DNA of 64,000 nucleotides from Atrichornis clamosus (Eukaryota > Chordata > Aves > Passeriformes > Menuridae). Where the stretch lies: assembly GCA_013400975.1 (NCBI GenBank), contig WBMZ01000186.1, positions 41,693 to 105,692 on the forward strand, in the 5' to 3' direction. Made by a program: the position numbers and the translations under genes. Below are positions 51,801 through 63,417 of this stretch, piece after piece; the first letter of the stretch is position 1, and every line of letters starts with the position of its first letter. The notes under the pieces were generated by a model. The model did no database searches. It saw only the letters and a program-made list of their open reading frames with translations, and was not told the DNA's origin.

Positions 51801-54278
51801 AACTGGAGAAGAGGAAATAAGTATTAAAATGAAAGAAAAGGCTCAAGACAGGGTCTCCTCAATTAATAGAAGAAGTTTGAGGGTGAGACTTTGTATTGAC
51901 TGAAGCAGAGTAACCTTTATGGGAACACATAGTTTGTGTTCTGTTAGACAGATCTAGCTTGTGATTTCTGGTGAAAAGATACTTTGAAAAGTGCTATCTA
52001 CTTTGACCATGTAGATTATAAATACATTGGTAAAACACTGTTACTATTCAATTACTCTTTCATAGGAAGGGATGGCTCTTCAGATTTTGGGTTTAAGCTG
52101 GTGCATTTTCCAGGAAAACTTCACAGCCAGCTCCTGCTTTGAAGTAAGAAATCAAATTGCAGATGGTTTTTTTTGATGGTTGGGGCTTGGTATATCTAAC
52201 AAGCAATTTTCTCCTGAAAGTATTATTGCTATGGTCTGTATCAATGGAATACTTTAGTTTACTGTCTTTGCTGTCTATCAGAGGACTTTTTGTTCATTCA
52301 AGAAAGGTTTATTGTAATTATGGCATGGATTTGAACCTTAAAGTAAAATCACTATAAGGGTCTGGAGGATATGGAGTGAAAGAGCTCTTTTATTTCTATA
52401 GGATTTAAGTTGTTTGATTGATTTGACCTTTAATTCAAAGTACAAATGCTGGTATCAATAAGTATAAAAGGGCTTTGACCTTGTATCATGAGGTACATTT
52501 AACATTTCACAGAGTACTCCAAGAAGATTCTAAAAATTATGTCCCAAAATCGGGGTAAAAAAAAGATGTGGAGAGGCATTTTATGTCTTTTTCCTTTCAA
52601 AACTGCTATTGTAATACTAGAACAGAAGGATTAGTCATTCCTAAGTCTGGCACTTAAAACATCAAAGAATAAGTTTGCTTCTCCCTATGAAATGTAGCAG
52701 TCAGCAGTTCTTCCATAGATACAAAAAAAAAAAGGAAAAAAGTGTTAGGAATTGAGGACATTCCAAACTCTGGATCATACACTCTGCACATCCACTAAAG
52801 GAGGCTTTGTGGTTTATCATGTACCACAAAATAACTGTGGAATTGCCCTTGTGCATGTTCCCTTCTGGTTTTGGTAGGTTTGGGGGTTGGTTTGTTTGGT
52901 TTTTTTCTCTGTATGTGATGTTGGGAGATGTGTCCTGTGCTCCTCAAATATCCTGTGCTCTTGTAGTACAGGAAAAAAGAATGCCAGTAATATTTTTTTC
53001 AAAATCTAAATAGAGCTCCACAAGTATCAGAAATTAATTTTGGAAGATTATTTTGGACTACCATGAAAAAAATCAGTATTTTTTAAGATTAACAAAAATG
53101 GGTGTACATCTTAGATAAATGACTGTGGTGATATTTCACTCATAGGTTCTGTTGTCTGTGTGACATGAAAGAGGTATGTGCACATAATAGGGATAATATG
53201 GTTCAAGCACTGAACATGTGAAGGAGTGAACAACTTTCTTAACACATGTTCATAAAGTTCTTCTCTTGGAGTTATTTCACTAATTTCGACGCAATAGAAG
53301 CCTCTTTTGATTTCTGCTGTACTAGTGAGATCCCAGCTTTCATCCTTTTACGATCCTCTTTGCCACTAAAAGAAAATTGTGAGTGTTTCTGAAAGGAAAA
53401 GCAGCAAATTGCTGGTGACAGAGCCATTGGTTGCACTGGGAGTACTTGCTGCATCCTTCAGTTTAATTTCCTTAATATATGTAATTAATTAAGCAACTGC
53501 AAAGTGATAGAAATGTATTTGTGGATTCAGTCTCTGTAAATTAGTGATAAACAATTTGATACTGCAGGACGTTAGTGCTTGCTCTGTGGGACTAATGATC
53601 TCTAATGCCTCAGCAGTCGTTTGTGAAGCTCATCATGTTTAGTTATTAAAATGAAGTCATTACGTTTTGCTGTAGAAATCTTAGAATGTTTTTGGTACTA
53701 CCTGCTGTGAGTTTGGCTGTGAATTTCTGATCATGACTAGGACCTGAATTCAGGTGGGCAGGACCCTGTCCACTAAAATAAGTATTTTCAACAAAGGCAC
53801 CAAAAGGGTGGAAGTCATTTAAAATGCTTGGACTGAATAGCTGGAATGTCTACTTGTCTACAGAGAGCTTTATTGTGGCAGGTGCTGTGCCCATATTGTG
53901 TGCAGTTGGGCAGCTACACATGCAGCTACTGAGTCTGCCTGCACAAATGATAAATATTTTGTATATGAAAAGCTATAAAAAAAAAAGGAGGCTAAACTGA
54001 AAGAATTTTTAAAATTAAGCTCAAAACCAAGCCTTCCTAATTTCCAGTAGAGCACTCTTGTTGTTTTTCTTCCCTCAGACTAAAGGAAACTGATAATTTA
54101 GCTGGAGCCCAGGCACATGGATATTAATGTCATCTGTACCCAAGAGATAAGTGACATAACCTCAGTGCAAAGAAAAAAAAAATTGCAACTTCACTAGTTT
54201 GCAGAAGTGTTTTTTCCTTGAGGAAATTCATGTGGTTTGTTGGCACTGTCAAGCAGTGTTAACAAACTTACCAACTTA
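48841..54278. other. Unique non-coding DNA
   Basis: No gene is supported. The plus strand is open at 51278-51514 and again at 51550-51798 with protein-like composition but no recognised family and no clear splice signals. Short A or T runs occur at about 52723-52733 and 53977-53986. Confidence 0.6.
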
Positions 54279-54330
54279 ATCATAGAATCCATAGGGTTGG
54301 AAAAGACCTTTAAGATCGTCAAGTCCAATC
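54279..54330 (-). mobile_element. CR1 retrotransposon 3' end (about 52 bp)
   Basis: On the plus strand ATCATAGAATCCATAGGGTT, then GGAAAAGACCTTTAAGATC and GTCAAGTCCAATC, is the reverse complement of the CR1 3' end: GATTGGACTTGA, GATCTTAAAGGTC, TTTTCC, then the ATTCTATG-type octamers. The copy is truncated after about 50 bp, as most CR1 insertions are 5'-truncated. This is the clearest bird/reptile signature in the window. Confidence 0.9.
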
Positions 54331-55620
54331 GGGATGGCAGTTAGATGGGAGAAGCTGTTTGAAGCCTGGGGTCTTTAAGTGCCTCTGTCCCTTGTTTTAA
54401 CTTGCTTCACGTGCCAAATCTCTTAGAAAATGGATTATTTGTTTATTTTTGCAAGCTGTGGCCTAAATATACAGGAGATTTTCCTGTATATGAAACAAAA
54501 TGATTTCTCAATAGGCAACAGTAAGATGAATACACTGGAATTATTAATAGAGCTTAAAGTACAAAAAAGTTAAGATATTTTAGCTGGTGTCCCTACGTAT
54601 GTAGTTTATCTAGCAAAAGTGTTATCCAAGACTCAGATCTAAAATATGTGTTGTTTTAAAATAGGAATCAAGCATTAAGAGGTTTTTTTCCTGCAGTTTT
54701 TAAAAAGTGGCCCAGTCAGTACAAAGCACAAAGTTATGAGAGATCATGATTTAGCCCAATACTTTTTTTAAATGTATGTTCTCCAGCCCTAGCAGATTTT
54801 CCACTTTACTTATGCTTAATGCTCTCAGACCTAGCCTAAATTTTCACAGGACTGAATGTGTCTGTGTTTCTGCTGTGAAGTCTGAACAGATAAGAAAACA
54901 CCTTGTTAAGTAGGATTTCATTTCGTGCTTATGTTGGAAATGACATGCAGCTTTTAAACCCTTTGTCAACTAATTCCTCATTAGATGTTCAGGTTTTCAA
55001 TGTGGTGTAATTAATTGCATATATGTGTGATACATCAGTTTATTAAGAAATATCACACAGTTTGAATGGCAATGACTATATAGAATTCTCTGTAATTACA
55101 AAATGTAGGCTTGGGAAAAAAACCTAGCTCCACAAAAATTAGTGGCATAAACACTCACAGGGAAAAGAGGCTTTCAACTCATGCTTTTGGTTTCAATGGT
55201 TGCTTATGAACTGTAAGCACGTGGAAGGAATTTTTAAAGTAAGACAAGTATTGGTGTCTGCTTTCCTTAGCTGGGCTTGGAGACCTCCAGGCTTTGAGGT
55301 ACTTGTGAAAACAAAGCATGCATGTGCGTGTGGAGTGGCAAACGATTTTGTGTATGTGTTGTAGCCTGATTTTCTGGATTGATATTTTTTCATGGGAAAA
55401 AAAATAGAATTCATGATATTAATGTATCTTTGGCAATTATAAAAGGATTTGAAACATTTAACCAGGTGATGTTCATTGCATTCTGAAGGATAACCAGCTT
55501 AGTTGGCCAATGAAGCTCCCTCACTGGGGTCAGTATTTTCAACACTTACTCATTGCCTTCACATGAGCTGACAGGGCTCACACAACCCGTGGTCTTGGTC
55601 TCTCTTTACCTGGCCTGAGG

Positions 55621-55660
55621 TGTTCTTGATTTCCTTTTTGCTGTTCTTGATTTCCTTCAC
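55621..55660. repeat. Short tandem duplication, unit about 21 bp
   Basis: TGTTCTTGATTTCCTT occurs at 55621 and again at 55642, separated by TTTGC. Confidence 0.9.
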
Positions 55661-56495
55661 TGAAGTAAAACTGCAAACAAGCTAATGATGATCTCTGAGC
55701 CATGTGTCAGGGACTACTGAGTGCACAAAACTCGCAGCATTTTATTAAGGCAGTCATGAAGGATGCTTAATTTCTTTAAAAGAGAGAGACCCCAAATAAC
55801 CCACAGGAGCAGCTCTTGGAAAAGATAAATGTGTGAAGATAAACATGTAGAGAAATTGATACTCTAGCCTCCAGTGTAAACACACTGAGAAAGGAAAAAT
55901 CCCTTTGCTTTCTCTGTGGGCCTGTCCAGCCTGTCAGTCAATATGAGCTTTATTCCACGTTATTGATCCAAAGCACCACACCAGAGTGCCAGTACATGTT
56001 GTACTCTGGCATGGAACTGGCTGCTCCGGCTTTCCTGAACGTAAACCTTCTGTAAACTCTGTGTGCTGTGGCTTGAGACTATCTGAAGTAGTCAGTCCCT
56101 TTCCCAGAAGAGATCTGAAACACTGTGGGCTCACCTTTAGCTTTGGCCGAGGGCACAGATGCTGCTATGGCAGGCTGAACACTTGAGAAGCTGAGTAGGC
56201 TGGGACTGCGGTTTTGGCAGCTGTGTATGGATTTGTGTGCTCACTGCAGGATGTGCCTGTTGCTCCTTTAGAGACACCAGATTACAGGCAGTTAGCACAT
56301 TTACTTTGCCCCAGTACTTACTCTTCCACGTGAAGAAAGTAACCTGCCTCAGATTGTCAGAGACATAAATGTGTGATGGTTTAAAGGTATGTCCTGGATG
56401 AAAGACAGAGAGAATCTTTTCTGACTTGTGCAATTTGAGGAGCAAACATGGGTGTTTACCCTGTGCCAAAATCTGCTCACATAAGCAGATCAGGC

Positions 56496-56517
56496 TTTTT
56501 TTTTTTTTTTTTTTTTT
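56496..56517. repeat. Homopolymer T22
   Basis: An uninterrupted run of about 22 T. A second run of about 21 T follows at 56576-56596, and an A14 run at 56756-56769 has the opposite sense. Confidence 0.95.
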
Positions 56518-56734
56518 CCTTTAATGTTGTTCTGGAAGGTCAGAGACTATTTTGTTTGCTGCAGGTTTGGGTTTGTTTTTTTTTTTTTTTTTTTTTGCTT
56601 AGTGAAGCAAAGTTCACAGGAGCCAGAGTAATGATCTGATTTCCAATGTTTCTTCGTTCTTCCCTGTGTGCTTAGTTAAATATAACTGTGGCAGTCTTGC
56701 CTTTAAGCAAAGATGCCGTAATTTCTAAATAAGC

Positions 56735-56769
56735 AATAAACTCCTTTGTCCTTTTAAAAAAAAAAAAAA
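56735..56769 (+). pseudogene. Candidate 3' end of a polyadenylated retrocopy
   Basis: AATAAA (56735-56740) is followed 15 nt later by a run of 14 A (56756-56769). This is the spacing of a genuine poly(A) signal and tail, so it may mark the 3' end of a reverse-transcribed mRNA. No parent gene was recognised in the upstream 400 bp, and no flanking target duplication was established. A chance A run downstream of a chance AATAAA is possible in AT-rich DNA. Confidence 0.25.
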
Positions 56770-57139
56770 GCAACCTCAGAATTACTGGTATAAATGGTAC
56801 AAAATGACTCGAGGGCTGTTTACATCCTGAGCATTTGCATTATGTGCCCTGAAAATTTACTGTGCAGCTGTTTGGGGTTCTGCCTCTGAACATCCTAATG
56901 CATAAAAACTGTGCCACCTCCTGTAACCCTCACTGCTCTCATAGAGTCTGAAGCAGAAATTTTGGGGTGAGACACAGTCAGTGTGCAAATGCTAAGGGTG
57001 GCTGACCTTTTGTACTGTGTATGTTTCCAACAGCAGTGAAGGATTAGTCTGTTGTAATGTGTTAGGGCTGAATCATGAATTCGAGTCTCTTCGCTTTGCC
57101 AGGGGCAGTTTTTATTTGTATCTCTTTACAATTATGTCT

Positions 57140-57450
57140 CAATGTCTTATTTGCAAAGGAGATAATAATTCTCTCCCCAATAAGGGGGCTGCGGCTTTCC
57201 TTATGCGGGTGGGTTTTTTTCTGGGTGTGTATTCCTGATAAGTTCCCAGCAAAGCGGAAGCGTAACAGTGGGGACCGTGCTGGTTTGGGGATGTGTTAGT
57301 GACAGCCACGTACAGAGACAGTCAGCTCGGGCCATGTGCTGCGAGGTTGTGTGGCCCATGGATATATGCGATAAACTGTCCTCTTTATCCCAATAGCCCC
57401 CTGCCTTTTTTTGGGAAGGGGGTGAGAGATGAAGGGAGCTTAGATAAGGG
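57140..57450. promoter_or_regulatory. Candidate GATA-motif cluster
   Basis: Five GATAA motifs lie within about 290 bp: AGATAA (57160), TGATAAG (57236), CGATAA (57369), TTATC, the reverse sense (57385), and AGATAAG (57442). Two match the full WGATAAR consensus. The segment is richer in G, C and CpG than its flanks (GCGGAAGCG, GACCGTGC, GCTCGGGCC). Such clusters are typical of haematopoietic, cardiac or endodermal enhancers bound by GATA factors. Function here is inference. Confidence 0.35.
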
Positions 57451-59235
57451 CTCTGTAAGCATTCTTTTGTGCTGAACATACCAAGCCTCTTGTTCCGAGT
57501 CCTGTTTGATACTTTTGAACCCCTAAACATATACAACAGTGAAATGGAAGATCATGAGGCAGTTTTTATAACATTTATGTTGATTAAAACTTCCCAAACT
57601 GTTTTTGGTGCATATTTACACAGTGAAACTTGCAGAAAAGCTCAGCAATCAATATTGCCAACAAGAAAAAGACATTAAGTTTAATTTCCTCAATAATTTT
57701 TCCTACTTGTTAAACACTGAATAACTTAATTTCTGAAACATATAATTGGTAAAGTGAAATAGTTGAGTAAACAACGGTTGTCTATTTGACTAGAATTTCC
57801 TTTATTTAGTAGTGATGGCTCCTTTACACCCTTGGTGCCTTATCTCTGTGTACTACTGAGCTAAATTACTAATATCTGAAGAAGGTTTCAAGACAACTGC
57901 ATCTGAAATCAGTGGACTTCTGACTATTTAGGGAGAAAATTTGCCCTTCCTCAAAATTATGATTGCCACATCCCCTAGGAGGGATTTCAAGCAAGGAGAC
58001 TGAGGAGAGGGGGTTATACCTATTGAGGACAAACAGGACATCTCCTCTGCATTGTAACTTATGGCTAATTGTCCTAGGTTTGTGTTTTGTCATGGAGGGT
58101 GTAGGATTTCTTGGCCCTTGTGGCAGACGTCAGTTTCATGGTCTGGAAACAGCTTTAAATTCAATGAATTGTGAGTCATTGCATTTCGAAGCAGATGTCC
58201 CAGGAGAGACCACAAATAGAAACAACTCCGTGGCAATTCCATCAAGTACCAAATGGAACCCAAAAGGACCACATGGGAAGTTACTTCTGATGTTTCTGTT
58301 CTTTCTAGACATGTTACCACAAATTGCTCAGAGCAATTTCAACAGCTGATCTTTCTTTTTTAAGCTTAATCTTTTTCTGACTCCTAAAGATCCAGAGTTG
58401 CAGATTTTGTTAAAGTCATTTTGGCACTAGGTTGTTACTGAAAAAAGACATTGATTTTTGTTGTACTTGCCTGATAAACGGGTACCACTACCCCACTTAT
58501 AGCAACCAGTTATCAGGCTGCACTCTGCAATCAGAAAATCTGTAATCAGATTCTTTTGAACTCTTCCACAAGTCTCGTCACAGCACCTTTCTTTCACTAC
58601 GTGATTTCTGCCTGCACAAACACAATTTAATATTGAAGTTCATTTAGATTAGCCGGTGTAATGTTGCTTGATGAGCTGCCTGCCAGATAGGCACATGTAG
58701 ATACTTCAGCTGAGATTTGATCTGTTGCTGCTAAACTCTGACTTGCCTGAGACTCCCACAATCCATTCGTCCTGTCCTGTACTTAGGGCATTTCCTTGGC
58801 TGCTAATTACTTTTCTCATCATGTACAAAATCGTGTTGTTTCCCCATAAAGGTGATGCATCATCTTCATCCAGCTTAACTTGCAGACCTGCAAGGTAACT
58901 GACTGTCTGCTTCTAGTTGTTACATTGAGGTTCTTGTTCTGCTGGTTTCCTGTCACCTTCCATTTTTCAATTACAATAATTTGGAAACACATGATTTCAG
59001 CAGCTGTACTTTTAGATTTTTGAATTTACTTAATATTACCTATTGGGCATACCTATCCCCACTTCCTTTTCAGATGAATGTACAGTGTCAGCAGTTGCAT
59101 ATCCATGCAGTGATTGTGCTTGACCTGCAAAAATATTTTAAGATATCTATGTGCAAAATGTCATGGAGGTATACTTTGTACTGTGTTACGCGCTATAGAC
59201 CAGGCCAAAGGAGAGGATATAGTTTAATCATTAGA
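57451..59235. other. Unique non-coding DNA
   Basis: No gene is supported. An open stretch of 128 codons (57963-58349, plus) has no recognisable domain. Confidence 0.6.
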
Positions 59236-59380
59236 AACCTTGGACTGAGAGGCATTACTTTAGGTTTCTATTCTTGGTTTTAATGCTGACTTAACATGTG
59301 ACTGGTGCAAGTGATATAACCTTTGTATGCCCCTGCCTACCCACAGATAAAATTAGTATTATAACCTCTACTTCTCAAGT
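59236..59380 (+). repeat. MIR SINE fragment
   Basis: The order TGGACTGAGAGGC, GGTTTCTATTCTTGG, TGCTGACTTAACATGTGAC, TGGTGCAAGTGATATAACCT, CCCACAGATAAAAT and TAGTATTATAACCTCTACTT follows the MIR consensus from its 5' part through the core (family wording CTGGGTTCTA...GCTGTGTGACCTTGGGCAAGT...CATCTGTAAAAT). It is diverged but collinear over about 145 bp. Confidence 0.7.
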
Positions 59381-59859
59381 TTTGTCATTAAAAAGACTAC
59401 ACTAGTCTCTCTGTTGGAGGCCCTGGTTGAAAGCCTGTTAAACATAAAGCTCAGCTCTAAGGATCCATATTCATCCCTTTTCATCCTCATCCTTTACTGG
59501 CACAGCTTCTACTTACTGGGATACTGGCTCATACGTACACCCAGTTAGTGATCTCTCACAATTACATTTCAATAAACCAAAGGAACTATAAACCAGAAGA
59601 ATGAGGGTTGTGAGCAGAGTAGAAATCACATCTTTGGTGTATGGCCTATGAATAAACAAATCACTCTCACAAGCAATCCTGGTAGCTGTAAACCTCAGCT
59701 TCAGAGTCAAAGGAAATAATAGACTCCCTGAGCTTAGTCTTTTTGATCTGCCTAGTCCAGACACACCAGATTTTGGTAGTTGTAGATAAAAAGCAGGATG
59801 AAAAAGCCAGAGCACCAATTAGTGGGGTTTTCTGGGCATAATTTTGTGAAGCGGTCAGA
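59381..59859. other. Unique non-coding DNA
   Basis: Nothing recognisable. The open stretch of 101-106 codons on the minus strand has no known domain. Confidence 0.5.
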
Positions 59860-59869
59860 CGCCATCTTG
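59860..59869 (-). promoter_or_regulatory. Candidate YY1 site
   Basis: CGCCATCTTG on the plus strand is CAAGATGGCG on the minus strand, an excellent match to the YY1 core AAGATGGCG. It is the reverse of the common mammalian promoter orientation and lies outside any CpG island. A tandem 11-bp duplication, ACAAAACTGTG, follows at about 59894-59915. Confidence 0.35.
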
Positions 59870-59961
59870 CCGTAAATGATGTATTTGGGTTAGACAAAAC
59901 TGTGACAAAACTGTGTTCCTCTATGGCCCACAGATAAGCCGTGTATGTTTTATTTCTGCAG

Positions 59962-59990
59962 GAGTTAAAAATATTGCCCTTACGCAACTT
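59962..59990 (+). other. Candidate 29-nt microexon
   Basis: A strong acceptor (TTTTATTTCTGCAG ending at 59961) is followed after 29 nt by a perfect donor (GTAAGT at 59991-59996). The enclosed segment is GAGTTAAAAATATTGCCC followed by TTACGCAACTT. One reading frame is open (ELKILPLRN), but 29 nt would shift a coding frame. It may be an exon of a non-coding transcript or a chance pair of splice sites. Confidence 0.25.
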
Positions 59991-59996
59991 GTAAGT

Positions 59997-62900
59997 GGTA
60001 TAGATTTACATATGCATGAGTCAAAATCTTTTTTTTTTCTCTTGCTTGTGCGAGCAGACACGCTAGAGACAAAATGGGCCTCAATGGGATTTGGCCCAAC
60101 TGTGCATCTGTCTTATTGATCTGCTCTACAAAATATCTCTCACAGGAGATATGAAAGCTCTCTGGAAAGCCTTAATCTTAAAGATTAAGTCCAAGCTACT
60201 GTTGACAGTGCTGATTTGGATCTGTACTGTTCTTCTCCTCAAGTTTCTAATCTTCAAAATAAAAAATGAGAAAACAGAAGTTCCTGGAAGCTGGAGCCAA
60301 AAGACCAAAAGAACAGTTTTGAGTTTTAAGTGATACTTGGGCTAAATTTAACAGGATGGAGAAACTCAATTTTGTTAGGTCCACCTTCATGCATGGAGAC
60401 TGCAAGAATTAATGCAAAATATTCCAATTGTAAAAGGAGCATTATCAAATTTTAAAAAAAAAAGGAAGAAGAAAGAAGAATGGAAAGAACAAAGGAAAAA
60501 AAGGAAATAAATAAGTAAAAATATTTTATCAGCCACTTCTGCAGCAACACACCTCCACAAAAGAGAGAAAAAAGTGCTGAAAACCCACATATTCTTTCCT
60601 TGGCTTTGTGCATCTGCTAAAATATAACAATCAAGAGGGACACATTAAGAAACCAATCAAGTAATCAAAAATTAAAATAAAATTTAGTATAGGAATGACT
60701 ATATCTGAAGAAACAACTTGGAGAAGAGACTAGAAGTTCTGTGTGTTAGCACAAAGCCCAACTCTAAGCCTGATACATATTTTCTGAGTGTTTCTGGAAT
60801 GAGTGATAATACTGATGTGAGGATAAGTGAGTGAGGCACAGAGCCTAATGACATTATTTATTATAACAAAGTGCCTGCTTTGCTGAGAGAGTAAATACCT
60901 ATTAGATACAAAGGCTCATGTCAAAACTTCTACTGACTCTACTTCCAGCAGAATTTTCCTCGTCACCTTGACATTTAGCCAGTGCAGGTAGCAGAAGACT
61001 ACTGTGACGTTGTCCCTCGCTGTTTTGGTTTCTAATTTTTAAAGTCAGACTGTGGTCAGATGTTTAACTGCAGAATTAAGGTACCTTTCTTTGCCCCGAC
61101 TGCCTTTCCTTTACCATCCACCTCTGCTTCCCTGTAGGCAGCCTGCCTGCTCTGGCAGGTTCACCTGGGCACGGAGTTTGTGGAGAAACCAGTGAGGCTC
61201 ACTCACACAGCACATTCCGGTGCTGGCTGCTGGCATTCTCAGGCAGGAGTTGTAGTGGTGTCTTGAGCTGCTAAAGCTGATTCTGCAGTGAAGAACTCAT
61301 TGCTTTATGTAGATCATGTGTAAATCCTTTCCTTTAGCACCGTTTTGTATTAATGGTGCCAGTGGCTTACTCTGGTATGCTCTGTTATGTTCCCTCCTGT
61401 TTGACCACAGCTACAACTTCATACCTGTAGTGTTGAAGTGGTACAGGCTGTAACATTTCCTTTTTGTTTTCTAATCACTTCCAAAATTATTCTTCCAGCT
61501 ACTAGACCTTTGATTTTTTTTAATATTTCCTTTTAAAACATAGGAGTGCATTATTCCAGAAGAGTCTCTGTGATACACTGTACTCAAGAGACAAAATAGC
61601 ATCTTTGTTCCAGTTGTGTTACCTTCCAGGAAAGGCTAGGCTAGCTGCTTATACAGCGTAAAGGACTCACATTTGGGGAGTTTTCTACAGTAATCCAGAC
61701 AGTCACTACTTTCTAAAACCCAGCCCATCATTCATGTTATCCTGAAAACATTCATGTTATGTTCTTAAATGTATGGCCTTGCACGGCTTCTGAGAGAAAT
61801 GTTTTCTAAAATACAAATTGTAACTTAAACTTGGCTGTATATGCAAAGGAAGATTAATTACAGAAAAACAAAAATACTGCCCCAAATCCAAAGAGCTTGA
61901 GACAGGAAAGTTTCTATCATTCCTCTTGAGAAATCAGAGCCCATTCACATTTAAGCTTTTCTCAGAAGCTTGTTCTGAACTTCTTGGAAAGAATTCTGAA
62001 AAGTGGAACAAAGATCATTTTCATGTGAGTCTTCAGTCTTTTACAATGGACAGTATTATTTAAAATTATTTAAAAGAAAATAATCATATTAATCCAGTAG
62101 AGGTGCACACCTCTGTATAATAAATGCCAACTGACAGTATTTTTGCTAATCTTGATTACTTTTTATGAACTTATGAGAAATGGTCCATGAGCTCCTGAGG
62201 GGCCTGCAGACCACTGAGGGAAGAAACTCTGACTTACTCTGTTCTTGGGGTTTATACTGTAGCACAGCAGCAGGCATATGCTGTTTAGCTAATACAGAAC
62301 AATTAAGTCTCCAGTCAGTATGGAAAATTAATTCCCCTGGAAGCTCAGGGGTAAGGTGATGAATGTATGGTGATAAGTTTATTATTGTCAGGTACTATGA
62401 TGTGCTGTGTTGCATGGATGATCACAGGTAACTGATGGCTGGCTGTACCAAGAAAGGCAAAAAGCTAAGGCCCTGATCCAGCAAATATGAATGGCATCAG
62501 TGGAGCTGTTTCTAATTAGGCTGCTGATGTATGGAAAGCTATGCCAACAGGTATCTTTAGAGGTCTGGATGCCAAGGCAAGTGCAGGAGAATGTAGAGAA
62601 TGTGTGCATTTTTGTATTTTCATGTAGTAGAAAACAAGAGAATCAAAGTCTTAGGCACTAAAATCTGAAAGTGCTTCAGGCTGTTCTGTGAATAAAACCA
62701 CGACTGTCTGATTTTCATGGTGAAAAAATATCTCTGGGGTGGGGATGTTTTTGTAGTAAAGTACAACTTTTTAGGATGTGCAGCAATGTAAGCACTGTTC
62801 CATTATTGGGTAGGTGGGTGGGTGAGACGGCAGAATAAGTGGTTTGCATGGATGAGTAACGACCCAATTCCTCTGCTGAACTAAGGTGTGATTCTTTGGC

Positions 62901-63300
62901 AGACTAATATTGCTGTGGAGGCTGCATTAATTTGTATTTGCATACTATGGGGATTACTTTACACAGATCGCCTTAATTCTGTGTCTGAGCTTATGCTGAA
63001 TCTTTTCTGTGGTGTTTATTATCTCAGACTGTATTTGCTCAGGAATCCTGCTCGAAAGGGGGAGTTTTTTCATTCAGGGAGCACAGGTGCATGGCGTGAG
63101 GTAAAGCGATTTATGTGGAAAAATAAAGAAATCTGCATTCAAACACGCTTTTTTGATAATGGGAAGTTTAGTATGTCATTTGGTGTCAATTTAAGATAAT
63201 TTCGTTTCCTGCTAGAAAGATGTGAACTGAACTGCTGATTGTGTTGGCTCTTTCTAGTCTTTGAGAAGTATCAAAGTTAAGGAACCAGAGGGATGACGCT
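59997..63300. other. Unique non-coding DNA
   Basis: No gene is supported. A purine-rich A/G tract lies at about 60450-60520. The remainder is AT-rich with small GC-richer patches (for example 61100-61290) in which nothing is recognisable. Confidence 0.6.
60450..60520. repeat. Purine tract
   Basis: Long A/G-only runs (poly-A, GGAAGAAGAAAGAAG, GGAAAAAAAGGAAA) with few interruptions. Low complexity. Confidence 0.8.
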
Positions 63301-63417
63301 GGGCACTGAGAATAGGGAGCGTGCAGTTGTATTCTAGCCCCGGCAATTTTGCGCTATGTATGTGGCCACAGCATTTAACTCTTACGTGCCTCAGTTTCTC
63401 TGCCTGACAAATAGTGA
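63301..63417 (+). repeat. MIR SINE fragment beside the CpG island
   Basis: ACTGAGAATAGGGAGC, GTATTCTAGCCCCGGCAATT, TGTATGTGGCCACAGCATTT, AACTCTTACGTGCCTCAGTT and TCTCTGCCTGACAAATAGTG are collinear with MIR (family wording TTCTAATCCCGGCTCTGCCA..., TGTGTGACC..., CTTAACCTCTCTGTGCCTCAGTTTCCTCATCTGTAAAATG). CCTCAGTTTCTC is nearly unchanged. The element ends about 100 bp before the CpG island starts. Confidence 0.75.

Larger units (their letters stand above)
54331..57139. other. Unique AT-rich non-coding DNA with homopolymer runs
   Basis: No gene is supported. The stretch 54960-55060 carries homeodomain and octamer-like words (TAATTAATTGCATATATGTG) and could be a conserved element. A 20-21 bp direct duplication lies at 55621-55660. 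Homopolymers occur at 56496-56517 (T), 56576-56596 (T) and 56756-56769 (A). Confidence 0.55.
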
